Assembly (NCBI GenBank): GCA_028456385.1
Contig: JALNQF010000099.1
Span: 1-64,000, forward strand
Direction of reading: 5' to 3'
DNA from: Ophiosphaerella korrae
Taxonomy: Eukaryota; Ascomycota; Dothideomycetes; Pleosporales; Phaeosphaeriaceae
DNA: 64,000 bases
The translations under genes and the position numbers were made by a program. Below the pieces are notes generated by a model that was not told the DNA's origin, searched no databases, and worked only from the letters and a program-made list of their open reading frames with translations. Positions 1 through 11,558 of the stretch are shown in pieces (position 1 is the first letter of the stretch; every line of letters starts with the position of its first letter).

Positions 1-1482
1 CCTCTCTCTCAGCAAGTATATCCTCTCCTTGTCCCTTTGTTAAGACTCCTTGCTTCTGAATCCGCTTCTTTTTTCGTGATTTACGCTTGCTGGCTGCCTC
101 ATTGGCTTTCTCAAGACTGGAGATCCGATCGCGCATTAACTCAGCTTCCAGTACTATTTTATGAGCTCCCTTTTTGAGTTGATTAATTGCGTCAATAATT
201 GATGCTGGCGACGAGCTCTTGTGCCGGCGTACGCGCTCACGTATAAGCGTTGACTGAGCCTCTAGCTCACGTACGTTACTCGGCGTGCAAGGTACCCAGG
301 GTGCCTCTGGTGAGTAGCTGGAGTAGGCGTACGGAGCTGAACATCAAGCCTTGAGATAACTACTTCTGGCTGAAGTGGAACAAGGCCAGTAGCTTGAAAA
401 GCTGAGTAAATATTTACTCTTGTAAAGGCCTGGTCAAAGGCTGCGTAGAAGGCTGGTAAGAATTCAAGTTTAGTAATGTGATTGATATGGTTCCGGATTA
501 GGCTCTCAACTTGGCGGCTGTACGCCTTCTTCAATGGAGAGAAGCAGCCAACATCAAGAGGCTGAAGTAAGTGAGATGAGTGAGCTGGCATACTAAGCGT
601 ATAGATATTGTTCTCCTTGCAAAACTCGTCAAACTCAAGAGAGTGGTGGCTCCTATGACCATCAAGTATAAGTAGCCGACGCGCACCAACTACTCGGCTC
701 TTTGTATACTCATTGAAGTGCTTAAGCCAGTCAATAGCTAGCTTATCTGTCGTCCAGCCATTGTCGCTAATTCCAATAGCCCAGTCTCGCGGGATACAGT
801 CTTCATTGTACCAGGCAGAGAGGTGGTAATTGCCGGCGAAGATGAGGAACGGTGGGACTACCCATCTAGCAGCGTTGATTGCAGCGATTGCTGTTACCCA
901 CTCACGATTGCCAGGCTAGATAGCCTTTGGCCTACCTCTCCTCTCTGACCCTGTTACAACGAGCTGAGTTGTAATCTTACCCATCATAAAGCCAGCCTCG
1001 TCGAAGTTGTAGACGTCCTCATCAGCTATCCCATACGTAGCTCTCGTGTGCCGCACTATCTCAAACCAGCTAGTTATAGTAGCTGGGTCTTCACATAAGG
1101 CTCGCTGCCTATCGTATAGGCGATTGAAACGCGTCGTAAGACTGTCTGTACGCTTGACAAAGTTGCGCGCCCAGTGGATGCCGACAGGGCTGCCTCCACG
1201 CTGAGTAAGTAGCTTATCAGCCATCTCACGCACAGCAGCTAGAGTTGGGGCAAAACCACGAGAATCCAGGTTGAGGATATAATCAACTATCACCTCCTCC
1301 TCCAGCTGAGTAAGCTTCCTTGAGTTGGGCTGGCAATCGCGTCGGGCAGGGATACCAGCGCGTCGGTTGCGTAGCGTTGATTCAGACACGTTGAAGACTC
1401 TAGCAGCAGGCTTATTGCCATGAATTTGTTTTAAATTGATAGATGAGATTGCAAGCTGGACATCTGTCTCATTTGAAGCCAT
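1..1482 (-). pseudogene. Fot1/pogo-type (Tc1-mariner) transposase, broken, cut by window start
   Basis: DDE transposase of the Fot1/pogo group, which moves a cut-and-paste DNA transposon. The frame starts at 1482 with a psq-type helix-turn-helix (ending near SESTLRNRRAGIPAR), then a CENP-B-like DNA-binding part and the first catalytic Asp in YNFDEAGFMMGK. The second catalytic region (LLILDGHRSHHS) and the SSHLLQPLDVGCFSPLKKAY block follow at about 540-690. The C-terminal coiled, Lys/Arg-rich tail runs off the left edge. Two lesions are visible. An in-frame TAG near 916-918 lies just before PGNREWVTAI, where related elements have Gln, so CAG-to-TAG is the likely change. A one-base frameshift lies near 313-325, after which the reading continues as PWVPCTPSNVRELEAQ in another frame. 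The copy cannot make a full transposase. The family call is from motifs; the element's name is not known. Confidence 0.88.
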
Positions 1483-1546
1483 TTGAGTAGTGTTGGGTGG
1501 AGATATGATATAATAAGATGAGATGGGTGCGCAAAGTTGGTGTTGG

Positions 1547-1580
1547 GCGCAGCTCGCTTGTAAGCGCAGCTCGCTTATAA
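1547..1580. repeat. 17-bp tandem direct repeat upstream of the transposase
   Basis: Two copies of GCGCAGCTCGCTTGTAA, the second with A for G at one place, lie head to tail about 65 bp upstream of the transposase start. They probably belong to the subterminal region of the transposon, whose right end must lie between 1483 and the P450 stop at 1737. I could not fix the terminal inverted repeat, because its partner is outside the window. Confidence 0.5.
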
Positions 1581-1736
1581 ACCACGTTATCTAAAATTGG
1601 TTATCGTGGTCCTGCATAACTATCGACTACATTTGGTAGCTAGTGGCGTCCAATCTTTGTTGCCAGAGATCATACTCATTCATAGCTGCCCACACTAAGA
1701 GCAAGGAGAGCAGCCTCCTTCATCATCACACCATTG

Positions 1737-3397
1737 TTAGTGATTGTGTGGAACGAATTGGATCCAACAAATATGTTCCTGGGCGCCATTAGCAAAATTA
1801 AGACGAGGAGCCAAGGCCAACATACCTCCACGCGCGTAAAGGTCTCGTCAGTAAACACCTCGAACCTCGATGTGATACCCGGAGCAACTCCGTCGAAGTC
1901 TGGCGCGACTTTTGTTGAATATTTTCTGTAAATCGACGGCACAAGCGCCATTTCCGCCATGGCAAGGCTAAGTATGTCTCAGCAGTGATGACAGCTTCCA
2001 GGCCTTCAGACTTACTGCATTCCAATACACATGCGCGCACCGCTGGAGAATGCCCACCACCACCTCTTCATCTCGCTCAATGCTGGGTCTCCGTCTGCTT
2101 TCAACCATCGTTCGGGATCCCACGTTAATGGATTTGGGAACACATCTGGGTTTCGATGAAGCGAGTACGGTGCCATACAACAAATTGTTCCGCGGGGCAC
2201 TTCAAAACCGTCGATAACTGTGTCCACTGGGCTGGATCGGGGCTCGGAAGCTGATAAAGGGGCGTATAATCGGAGCGTCTCTTTAATCACTGCATCAAGA
2301 TAAGGCAGGCGATCTGCGAGTTCCAGGTCCACAACACCATCCCTAAATGCCGTTGCCTCAATGCTTTTACATTCGTCGATAAGCTTTACTTGGAAATGGA
2401 CATTCTTTGGAATCGACAAGGCCCAGATAAGAAACATCAAAGTGTCACTAGTCGTGTCAATACCTGCGAGTAGATGGTCTGCACACTCGCTCGCGACATC
2501 CAGATCATCAAGTTCAGCTTTTTCCTTGATCTTCCACAGCCGTGCAATAATTGATTGATCTGCTTCGGCTCTTTTCTCCTCGTCGGCGTCACGATAGGAT
2601 TGCATCGCACGCAGGGCATGAGCTCTTATTCCGGTATATGTAGCAGGCTTCTGCATAGGTAAGATAGGTCGAAGCAGTCGTTCAAGTAGGCCTATTCTGC
2701 TATACATCCATGCGGTCAATGAACGCATGTGGACAACGAACCAGGATAGATACCGACGCGAGTGGTCCATGATATCATTCAGCAGGCTCACATGATCAGG
2801 GGTGCCTTGTAGAGCAGTTGTAGCTCCAAACTCTGCCGTCCCATAAAGGAACGTGGTGACAACATCAATTGAGTAATAGTGAAGCGTTGAAAAGATCTCC
2901 ATCCGCTCTCGTTGTTTGGGTTGTTCTAATAAGCGAAGAAAATCTCGAATCTTATCCTCTATGATTGAAGCTGGGTGGCCTTTGAGAATTGCTGATTTGG
3001 AATAAGTGTGCGCCAAAAGTCTCTTCCTCTTAGCATGTTCAGCAACGCTGAAAAATGTGAATAAATTCCTTCTTCCATAGGCATCGAACATAGAATAGAA
3101 AGCTGTGCGTTCAAAGCCGCTACCTGCCCCATAAATCGTATGTAGTGCAGTAGTTGAGTTGAAATGGACCTCGTTGGGCCCAATGCGGACGACAGGACCA
3201 TAATTCTTATGCAACTTGTTGATCGCGCGTGCGCGTTGGCCCCAGTCATCTTTTGCAAGACGCCACTTAGTAAATGCGTACAATTTAGGACCCGGTATTC
3301 GACCAAGACGGCTGATGAAGAAGGGGAAAAGTATTGTTCTATGGAAGAGGATGGCGAAGAGCAAAATGCTACCAAGAAGGATCAAAGGAGAAGCCAT
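1737..3397 (-). CDS. Cytochrome P450 monooxygenase (microsomal type)
   Basis: Heme-thiolate monooxygenase, 521 aa after removing two introns (1968-2015 and 1779-1825), both GT-AG. Residues 1-30 form a hydrophobic N-terminal anchor, followed by the Pro-rich hinge (RIPGPKLYA), so it should sit on the ER facing the cytosol. Visible P450 signatures: I-helix AGIDTTSDT near residue 315, K-helix ExxR (KETLR) near 370, the PERW motif, and the heme-binding FSSGARMCIG near 455 with its Cys ligand. Splicing restores GMHLAMAEM directly after the heme loop and gives a C-terminus ending in FVPHNH. It resembles the fungal group annotated as benzoate-4-monooxygenase or pisatin-demethylase-like, but the substrate cannot be read from sequence. 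It stands alone, with no biosynthetic cluster around it. No lesion seen, although a dead transposon lies about 250 bp beyond its stop. Confidence 0.9.
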
Positions 3398-3877
3398 GAT
3401 GGACTAGGAAGAATTCGAGGATGTGTATAAGTTCCTACAAAAAGCTGACTATTTGAACCTTGGTCTCCCATGAAAACAATGTTGGTAAGGTGTTGATTTG
3501 TATCTTGCTATCGCTAACCCTCACGAATAATGGGTGAGGGGTGGAAGAGCTAGTCTGTTGGGTGGTGGGGTCGAGGAAACTATCTCCTCTTTTGCGACGC
3601 GGATAGCCGTGGCGGCTGGGCGAACGCAACATCGTTACAAATCGGTACATCGATGTCTGCAGTATCAATTATTATACACAGAAATTACCAATTTCATTGG
3701 TGAGCCCCAGTTGTGTATCCACCTTTCTCATTATCGCTTACACAATAATAGAGTTGCCTCGTTCGATGATTGCGCCCTGGATTCCGGGCTTGGATAGCTT
3801 AAGCGTGAGAAGGTGTTGAAGTTATGAGCTTGTGCCAGCACACCGCCAAATCGAATTGACCCTAAAAGTTACTCTCT
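3398..3877. other. Intergenic, P450 promoter and Rrp41 3' side
   Basis: 480 bases between two genes on the same strand. It should hold the P450 promoter and the Rrp41 terminator. I see no convincing gene or repeat. Confidence 0.5.
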
Positions 3878-4633
3878 TCATCCAAATCGCTTGCCATAGC
3901 CCTTAACAGCCTCATCAAGTATCCCTCGTAGTCTTTTGCAGCCTTCTATCCCAACGGCTAGCATACTCTCTAGCCTTTCTATCCTGACCCTCGTCTCCAG
4001 GACGCATACCGCGACCTTATCACTATTGCCTAGTGTACCAATTGTAAGGAAAGGTAGTTCCTGCTCCTCTGTAGTGTTCAAGTCGAGTAGTGGGTCATCG
4101 GCAGACGCATTATCGGCCACAGAAGATGATGCGCTTGAAGCAGCTGTACAGGCTACAAGGTAGTCTAACATAGGGATACCGGCGTCGATCAGAGCTAGCG
4201 TTGAAGCATTTATACACGCTGCGAGGAGCGATCCGTCTTGCGATATGATATGGATGTTAAGGGTAATGGTCGAGTGTGGGTAGAGTTGTAACAGCAAAAC
4301 ATCCTCAAAGGCGCTCTTCAAACAATGCTCCATCTCCTTACTTCGCTTGTCGCCACCCCCTCGCCTTCTCCTTTCCATACCACTGAAGCCTGCAAAGTTG
4401 ATCTCAACCTCTACTTTCGCCTGGCCACCGCTTCCGCCTCTTTGCCCAGCCTGTCGTCCCTCAGCAGGGCCGGTGACGGAAACGAGGATCTTGGTGTTGC
4501 CCATCTCGAGATATGAAGAGCCATCCGCAGCCGCTTGTGTAGAGATTTGAGCGTGGACACGGCGAAGTTCGTTCCACCGACGACCGTCGAGGCGGAGAAG
4601 AGCGAGAGAGTAGGTCGATGTATCGAGCGGCAT
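3878..4633 (-). CDS. SKI6: Exosome complex component Rrp41/Ski6
   Basis: RNase PH-fold subunit of the eukaryotic RNA exosome ring, which threads RNA to Rrp44/Rrp6 for 3'-5' decay in nucleus and cytoplasm. The single exon gives 251 aa, close to yeast Ski6 (246). Typical Rrp41 features run in order: LRLDGRRWNELRRVHAQIST near the start, GSSYLEMGNTKILVSVTGP (residues 39-57), FSGMERRRRGGGDKRSKEME (around 85-105), and ISQDGSLLAACINASTLALIDAGIPM (about 130-155). Two low-complexity inserts are present: a Gly/Gln stretch near residue 62 and an Ala/Ser/Asp-rich loop near 165-185. The subunit is expected to be non-catalytic in fungi. It is divergent from the SNF2 gene, with about 390 bp between the two starts. 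Confidence 0.95.
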   Translation of the reverse strand: MPLDTSTYSLALLRLDGRRWNELRRVHAQISTQAAADGSSYLEMGNTKILVSVTGPAEGRQAGQRGGSGGQAKVEVEINFAGFSGMERRRRGGGDKRSKEMEHCLKSAFEDVLLLQLYPHSTITLNIHIISQDGSLLAACINASTLALIDAGIPMLDYLVACTAASSASSSVADNASADDPLLDLNTTEEQELPFLTIGTLGNSDKVAVCVLETRVRIERLESMLAVGIEGCKRLRGILDEAVKGYGKRFG

Positions 4634-5021
4634 GGTGGCTTTGGCTCGAGGAGTAGAAAGTATTTTACGGGTTACGAACTAGCTCGCAAGTGCTGAGACT
4701 TGAGGGATTGCGAAACTGCGTCTTGGCGTTTTCGAGCGTTTTGAAAGTGTTCGTGGGCAGGTCAATGCTGGGCAGGGAATTGTTGTTACTTCTCGCGACG
4801 CTCGTTCGTAAATTTGGGGCATCAAAGCTTAGGCGATGGTTAGGGATTACCGATGCTGTAAGGTAGCCCCGCTTTTCACGTGATATCGCGTCGACGCGCT
4901 TCGTACTCTATCGTAGTCCGTTCTTACCTCTATGTATCATGCGCGCTCAATATCGTTGACACGACCCGAAATCTCACATTCAATCTTCAGCGATCGTGTG
5001 GGATACCCACAACGGCGAGTT
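4634..5021. promoter_or_regulatory. Shared divergent promoter region (Rrp41 / SNF2 ATPase)
   Basis: This 388-bp stretch lies between two oppositely transcribed housekeeping genes and must hold both promoters. It contains a TTTTCACGTGATATCG segment near 4873-4888, an E-box-like CACGTG that could serve either gene. No TATA box is obvious. Confidence 0.45.
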
Positions 5022-8000
5022 ATGTCTTCGGACCTTGGAAAGGAACGAGCACATCGTCGCGCCCTACGAGCTTTTGCCGAGAGCGAAGCAATAAGTGAGA
5101 GTGATGATGAAGATGGACTTGATATCGTGGAGTCATCTAAAAAGGTCTTGGATCTGTCGCATTACATTGAGGGTCAGCATAATCCCTCCTATCACCTTGG
5201 TAACACATGTTAATTAAAGCCTTAGCCTTGACTCAACCTCAGTTGCAGTCTCAAGCGGTTGATGAGGAACCCAAATCAGCCGAAGAGACGGACCTGATAT
5301 CAGACGATGATTTCCCTGCCGTAAAATACTCAAAATCTCGAAGCCAGCATCTTGCATGCTCCAAGACCAATGATCCTGCTAAAACAGAGGACAAAGTAGA
5401 GTCTGATTGGTCTGAGGAAGACACGGAAGTTGCTTATAGGGAGTGGAAGAGCCGCAAATCCAACAAACGTAAACGTGTTGCCGCAGAAACCAATCGTATT
5501 CGCTCAGAGAAAAAGTCCAGAGCAGCTGCAGCAGCGACATCCAGCATCGTGGGTCGTAAACCACCTAAGCCAAAGCAAGCCCATGGAGAAACATGTTTCA
5601 GTACCGATTCTATCGCCGAGGACCCGAACAGCAAAGGCGCCTACCTGGATGACCCGATCCCGGACTATATCACAACTCGTCAGAAGAATCTCAACAAACT
5701 ACATGAAGCTGGCCTTCGATTTCCACCAAGTTACAAGGGTATTGATGTCACTTCCTCAGAGCACGACGAGAAACCATTGCTAGATAGAGCTATCAAACCG
5801 CAGCGCGAGAAGTGCGACATCAAGCTTCGTGAATCGGGCGGTACCATACCCGCACCGATAGCGCAGTGGTTGCGTGACTATCAAGTAGAAGGTGTGCGGT
5901 TTCTCCACGAACGATTTGTAAAGCAGACTGGTGCCATCTTGGGGGATGATATGGGTCTTGGTAAAACGATTCAAGTTATCGCTTTCCTGACTGCTGCTTT
6001 TGGTAAAAAGGCGAAGAAGGATGATGCAAAATGTATGCGCCAGATTCGTCGCTATGGAAATGGCCGTTGGTACCCTCGAATCTTGATCGTGTGCCCTGGC
6101 ACCTTAATGCAAAACTGGGAAGATGAGCTCGCCAAGTGGGGCTGGTGGGAGGTCCACCGATATCACGGCAGCAGTGTGGCAGATCGAAAGGGTGTGCTCG
6201 GTGCTGCGGCAAAAGGCATGCTTGAAATCATGATCACTACTTATACAACATATCGTAATCACGAAAGTGAGATCAACATGGTGGATTGGGATTGTGTGGT
6301 TGCCGACGAGTGCCACCAAATCAAGAGTAAGAATGCAGAAATCACCAAAGCAATGAACAAAATCAACGCGTTATGTCGAATTGGTCTCACGGGTACTGCC
6401 ATACAAAACAAGTACGAAGAGCTATGGAATCTTCTCAATTGGGCTCGGCCTGGCGCATACGGCTCCGCACAAGAGTGGAAACAAACGATCAGTATACCAT
6501 TGAAAGTAGGCCAAGCGCACGATGCCACAAATGCGCAACTCGCCAACTCGCGGTCTAGAGCGAAAGATCTAGTCCACAAAATCCTTCCCAGCGTCTTTCT
6601 CCGGAGAATGAAAACGTTGATTGCTCACCAACTACCCAAGAAGAGCGATCGTATAATCTTTTGTCAGTTGACAGAAACTCAAGCCGACGCCTATCGTACT
6701 TTCTTGGATAGTGATCGATGTCAATTCATTCAAACAGCAAGAGAGGATTGCGACTGTGGATCTGGAAAGAAGCGAGGATGGTGCTGTTATATGAAGGTCC
6801 AAGGGCAAGAAGAAGGTTGGAGTACATACATTTTCCCGTGCATGGTGACGCTCCAGAAATTGGCCAATCATTTGGCGCTGATTGTACCTCAATCTTCAGA
6901 GCCCAGCGACAAACAAGAAAAAGATATAGACCTTCTACAGACCGCTTGTCCCGACACCTGGAAGGATCTTTTTAGGGTTCGGGACAGCATTCTCAACCAG
7001 TCACAACGCGAGTTTTGTGGAAAGTGGAAAGTACTTCGACGAATGCTTGACTTTTGGAATGCGGAAGGCGACAAAGTTCTCATTTTCTCACATTCCGTAC
7101 GCCTACTGCGGTTGATGCGTGGGCTTTTCGATATCGACGGTACGAAATACAACTTTTCGTACCTTGATGGGAGTATGAAATACGAAGATCGTTCGAAAGC
7201 TGTGGCAGACTTCAATGCTGACCCTAATCAATTTGTCTTCTTGATCAGCACAAAGGCGGGCGGTGTGGGCCTGAACATCACCTCCGCTAACAAGGTGGTA
7301 ATCATTGATCCGCACTGGAATCCAGCCTATGATTTGCAAGCTCAGGATCGCGCGTATCGTATTGGACAGACGCGAGACGTCGAAGTGTTCCGGCTGGTCT
7401 CAAGTGGCACTATTGAAGAGATTGTGTACGCCCGGCAAATTTACAAGCAACAACAAGCAAATATCGGGTACAATGCCTCTGAAGAACGACGTTACTTCAA
7501 AGGTGTAATGGGCGAATCTGGTAAGAAAGGCGAACTTTTTGGGCTCGAGAATCTCTTCACCTTCCAAGAGAACAGCATGTTGCTCCGTGACATTATGCAC
7601 AAAACCAACATTGCAGAAACAAAAGCTGGAATAAACGCCGTAGACTTCCAATTCGACGAATCTCAATTTGATTCCGAAGATGATGACATTCTATCCAACA
7701 AGTCCCTCGGTCTACCAGACGACGACATAAATCTCGGCGAGATGAAAAGACTGGTGAACTCTTTCACACCCAACAGCCGCAAACCAAACGCCACAAAACG
7801 CGGCCCCGACCCCATCAACGCCATCCTCGCAAAAGCAGGCATCCAATACACGCACGAAAACTCCGAGGTCATCGGCCGCAGCGAAATAGAAGTCCGCCTC
7901 GGCAAACAAGCCATGGAGCTCCGCAACGACATCGACCTATCTAGCAAACGCGTCTTCCAAGGATCCCAGTCCCAGTCTCAATCTCAGCATGCGGCGCACC

Positions 8001-8296
8001 CGCACCAAGACGGCGAGCCCGAGTTCAGTTCTGACGACGATACCGACGATGTGCACGTGATTGGTAGTTCTGATAAGGGCGAGTTCAAGATTGATTATCG
8101 CTATAGGCCTGCAGAGGCGCTGCGCAAACGCCAGTTTTGTAGTATGGCGGAGAGTATGGGGTTTGATGATCCGGTTGAGTTTGCATTATTGGTTGAGAGT
8201 AGTACGCAGCAAGAAAGGCGGAAAATGCTGGAGCGGTTTTACCGTGGGAGGAGGAGGGCTTTGATGCGGGATGCGGGATTAGGGAGTGGTGTATGA
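5022..8296 (+). CDS. SNF2-family DNA-dependent ATPase, ERCC6L2/Rad26-like
   Basis: Swi2/Snf2 translocase of about 1073 aa with a role in DNA repair inferred from family. One intron (5173-5225) joins IEG to LTQPQLQ; its donor GTCAGC is atypical, but only this splice keeps the frame. The N-terminus is acidic and then basic (to about residue 250). The helicase core follows: Walker A GDDMGLGKT near 288, DECH box VVADECHQIKSK near 411, LTGTAIQNKYEELWNLL near 440, and the C-terminal lobe with LISTKAGGVGLNITSANKVV and the motif VI AQDRAYRIGQTRDV near 757. A Cys-rich insert between the lobes (CDCGSGKKRGWCC, about 567-579) and a C-terminal segment with FCSMAESMGFDDPVEFALLV favour the ERCC6L2 group over Rad26 itself. 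An earlier in-frame ATG at 4932 exists, but 5022 gives the usual acidic N-terminus. Confidence 0.85.
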
Positions 8297-8655
8297 CATG
8301 CTGGGTGAGGGCGGGGGGTTAGAAGATGTTGTACCCTGCTTGGTTATCAAACTGAGTCACACTAATATCGACCTGAGCTGTCCTTTAGTGAAAGTACGAT
8401 GAGCACCTATCTATGCGGTTTTTCGGCAATGTTCATTTTGTCTTTGGGTCTTCAAAATATCTTAGCTGCCTACCAACTGGCTGTCCACAACGCTGATCAG
8501 TAGAGTATCTACGATGTACTAAGCTGTTTGACATAAGATTATTTCGAACGGAAGGTATAAATGTATATAATGAATGATATTAAACAACGCTCTTTTGAAA
8601 AACCGTATGCCTTCGAAATAATAATTTGAAAGAAAAAGAGAAGTATGACGATATG
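8297..8655. other. Intergenic between convergent gene ends
   Basis: About 360 bases holding the 3' ends of the SNF2 gene and the HET pseudogene. No gene or repeat seen. Confidence 0.5.
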
Positions 8656-10672
8656 TTAATGAAGTTCTATGTTTTTGACATCACCAACGGCTTCACCGTC
8701 CGTTAGTCCCAAAACGAATGCTTCCCAATCAAGACGTAGCCATCTCCATCGTTTCGCAATATGTAAGGCACATTTGCTCCAGGGAAGACGCATACTACAT
8801 CTCCTTGCTTCGCATATGGTGGTCCTAATTCCATGTACCCATTGGGTGTTATGAAGAAACAATCGCGCCCTGACGCTTCCGCCATGACTTCAAACAAACC
8901 TCTATAATTGGGCGCATTTTCCAGCCACTGATTCCAGCATTCCCGATGCGGTTTCTCCTCCCTCGAGGAAAAAACTGCCCATTCTAAGTGAAGGCACTCC
9001 CATTTCTTCCTTGAGTTCTGCAACAAGGTCTTCTTTGTTGTACTTGGAAAGAAGGCCAATCCCTTCAATGCAGTATTGAATTAAAGAATTGACGACTATA
9101 CTACCAACCATCTCCCATTCAGTATTATTGCGTTCTTTGTTAGTTGCAGCCAGGCTTCCTAGCCTCTCATTCCCGATGGGGTTCCAATCTTGTATCATAG
9201 CATGGAAGTATGACTCGAGCTGCGATTTACCACTGACATTTTTGTTTCCCCATTTTGGTATGAAAGCCAGGTCTTTCCAGCGCCCGTCATCATAATCATC
9301 CCAATCTGTGAATCCTTCCAACGCTTCCTCAATTATTTCGCACAAGATCCCCGGAATTAAAATATGTGTCTGGTGGCTACTGCAACTTGGTGCAATGGTA
9401 GTATTGCAAGATATATTCCCAGCAGAATATATTGAGTATAGAAGTGGCTGGGTCGAATTGTGCTTAGTCCTACCCGGTTGGCCCCAGTTAGGAGCCCAAG
9501 AAGGAACACGCAAGGTTAAAGATTGCGGTTTCAACTTTTTGTGTCCTATACTTGCAAGACTGAGGACTTGAAAATGGCATTGCAGAATGCAGGAGCGAGC
9601 GAATTCAGTGAATGTCTCATCCGCACTCCACGAATAATCCACTTGGATCGTTCGATTACTGTTCTCGCACAAGCCTTTTAACGCAAATATGTAGTCGCGG
9701 GGACCAGTACAGTTCTTGGAAGGAAATAGGCCACATCAAATCGAAGAACGAAAGCGAATCATTCTCGTAAGAAAGCCATTTACCCGTTTGACCGGCGGAT
9801 ATAACATCTCACCACTCCAGAAGAAACTAAATTTCTTCAATATGATTATAGGTTGTTGGAATAATGTCAAGTCGCATTTCAAATGTGTGGAAATTCTCGT
9901 TATTGAAGGTAGGATTATTTTCTTGGCAAACCAAAAAAAGGCGACCATGAAGAGATGGTTCGCCTCAGGACGGAGAGCGCCACACATGATACAAACGCTT
10001 TTCGCAAGGACGAACTCCTGGAAGATCCACAGGCGGTTCCAGTACGGCCTTTTACACAGGTAGTTGAGTGCGGTCTATGCTCGTTTGGAAAATGGCTGGT
10101 CGATACTCGCAATCAAAGCGTCCAAATTCCCCTCTTTATGAAACCAAGATGTCGCATTGGGGTAACGACTGACTGTGCTATCAATACCAAATAATGCAGT
10201 TCCCCATCGATAGAGGAGACGCATGGCCTCATCACTGTCGTCTTCACTCTCCCCTCTCCCCTAGCCATGCAATAACTTCTTCAGCGCCCTTGTAGATTCT
10301 CGCCATCATCTGAACCTGATGGTTGCGTTCTAATATGTCTCTTTGGTTGATACATAGTGCGTCGACCCAAATCATCACAGCCTGTCGCTTTTCTCGAATA
10401 TGGCGCAAGGCTGAGGCAAGATTTGTGGTCGCTTCGACAGGAGTACCATTCACAAAAATGGTAGAGGTAACGTCTGGAGACCCCCAGACGTACGAAAGTG
10501 CTTTGTAGGCTGGATTATACGAGAACTCAGTCGCGTGTATGGATATGTAAAGTTGAGCTCCGAAGAACCAGCTTGGATGTAGTTTGAGAAGCCGGAACTC
10601 CTCAATTCCAAAGTCCTCATATAGCGGCGCAGATTTTTCTCGGAAAAGCTTGCCGAGCGGTTCCATGTTCAT
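8656..10672 (-). pseudogene. HET-domain (heterokaryon incompatibility) protein, multiply broken
   Basis: HET proteins trigger cell death after fusion of incompatible hyphae. From 10672 the frame shows the classic HET order: YNPAYKALSYVWGSPDV, IFVNGTPVEATTNLASALRHI, IWVDALCINQRDILERNHQV, MARIYKGAEEVIAWLG. The downstream conserved parts follow: RPYWNRLWIFQE, TGPRDYIFALKGLCE, SWAPNW and FFITPNGYMELGPP. The tail ends GLTDGEAVGDVKNIELH. The message is interrupted by a frameshift ending in TGA at 10244-10246, TAG at 10085-10087 (TGG expected before TALNYL), TGA at 9736-9738, a frameshift near 8900-8945 and a one-base loss near 8712 (GGGGAA reduced to GGGAA). Full translation would give roughly 660 aa, normal for the family. 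No functional product is expected, though a truncated HET-domain fragment could be made. Confidence 0.87.
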
Positions 10673-11558
10673 AATGCGGCTGACATGCGTTTGTGGTAAA
10701 AAAAATTTACTGGAGATGTGAGAGGTCGCAGGGCCCGTGGAACTTTCAGGTTGGGACGGACAACACACTGAGGCTGAGCGTGGGGATTGAGCCTTGTCGT
10801 AAGCCTCCACCACACAAGTATATTGCCCGGAGCTATAGATGAATTATACATGCAGGGGGAGATATTACCAAGATCATTTGTGATGGTGGTTTCCAATTGT
10901 GCTTATATTTTCAGTCGGTAGCTTCAAACAAAAGCAAACTGTCGCAAGTGACCAAGGGTGTATGAACCTTACAGCTTGATCTCTTTCTAGCTTGTTCTAA
11001 AGAATTCGTTGGCCATATGGGCTCCCGATAGCCGGCGCACAAAATACGCCAACCATCTCATATATGGTCATCAGTTGGAGGTATCGAACGTAAGCTCTTG
11101 CACCTCAGGCCATATAGAAATGATTAGTTAGGCTTAACATACTTACCATACTATGGGGTGTACTTTATCGCTTTAAAATCTCTTAGTACCTACTTTGCAA
11201 AAATTAGTAGATACTATTCAACGAGGTTAGCTGTTCTGGAACAAGCACATCTTTCAATGCACCACGCCCACCAACGATCAATATAAACAGATCCTCTAAA
11301 CCCATGCAGAAAATCACGCGAATCTCAGAAATACCATCTCAGCGCCAAGTAATAGATTCAAGAATGGCGATGCAATGACGCCATCTTAGCGCAGGGATTG
11401 GTCGCACACGACTAGTTCAAAGCACGACGTCATACTCCAGATCAGGGTCTCACCAGGCCTAGAAACAGCAGATGCTTAGCAGCCATTTAGAAGCCGTTCA
11501 AACCGGGACGGACCCAGCTCACAGATCCAACGGCAGCATAAATCGGACCTTTGCAGGC
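10673..11558. other. Intergenic, no gene recognised
   Basis: About 890 bases upstream of both the HET pseudogene (minus) and the glycine-zipper gene (plus). I find no convincing coding region, tRNA or repeat here. Confidence 0.45.
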
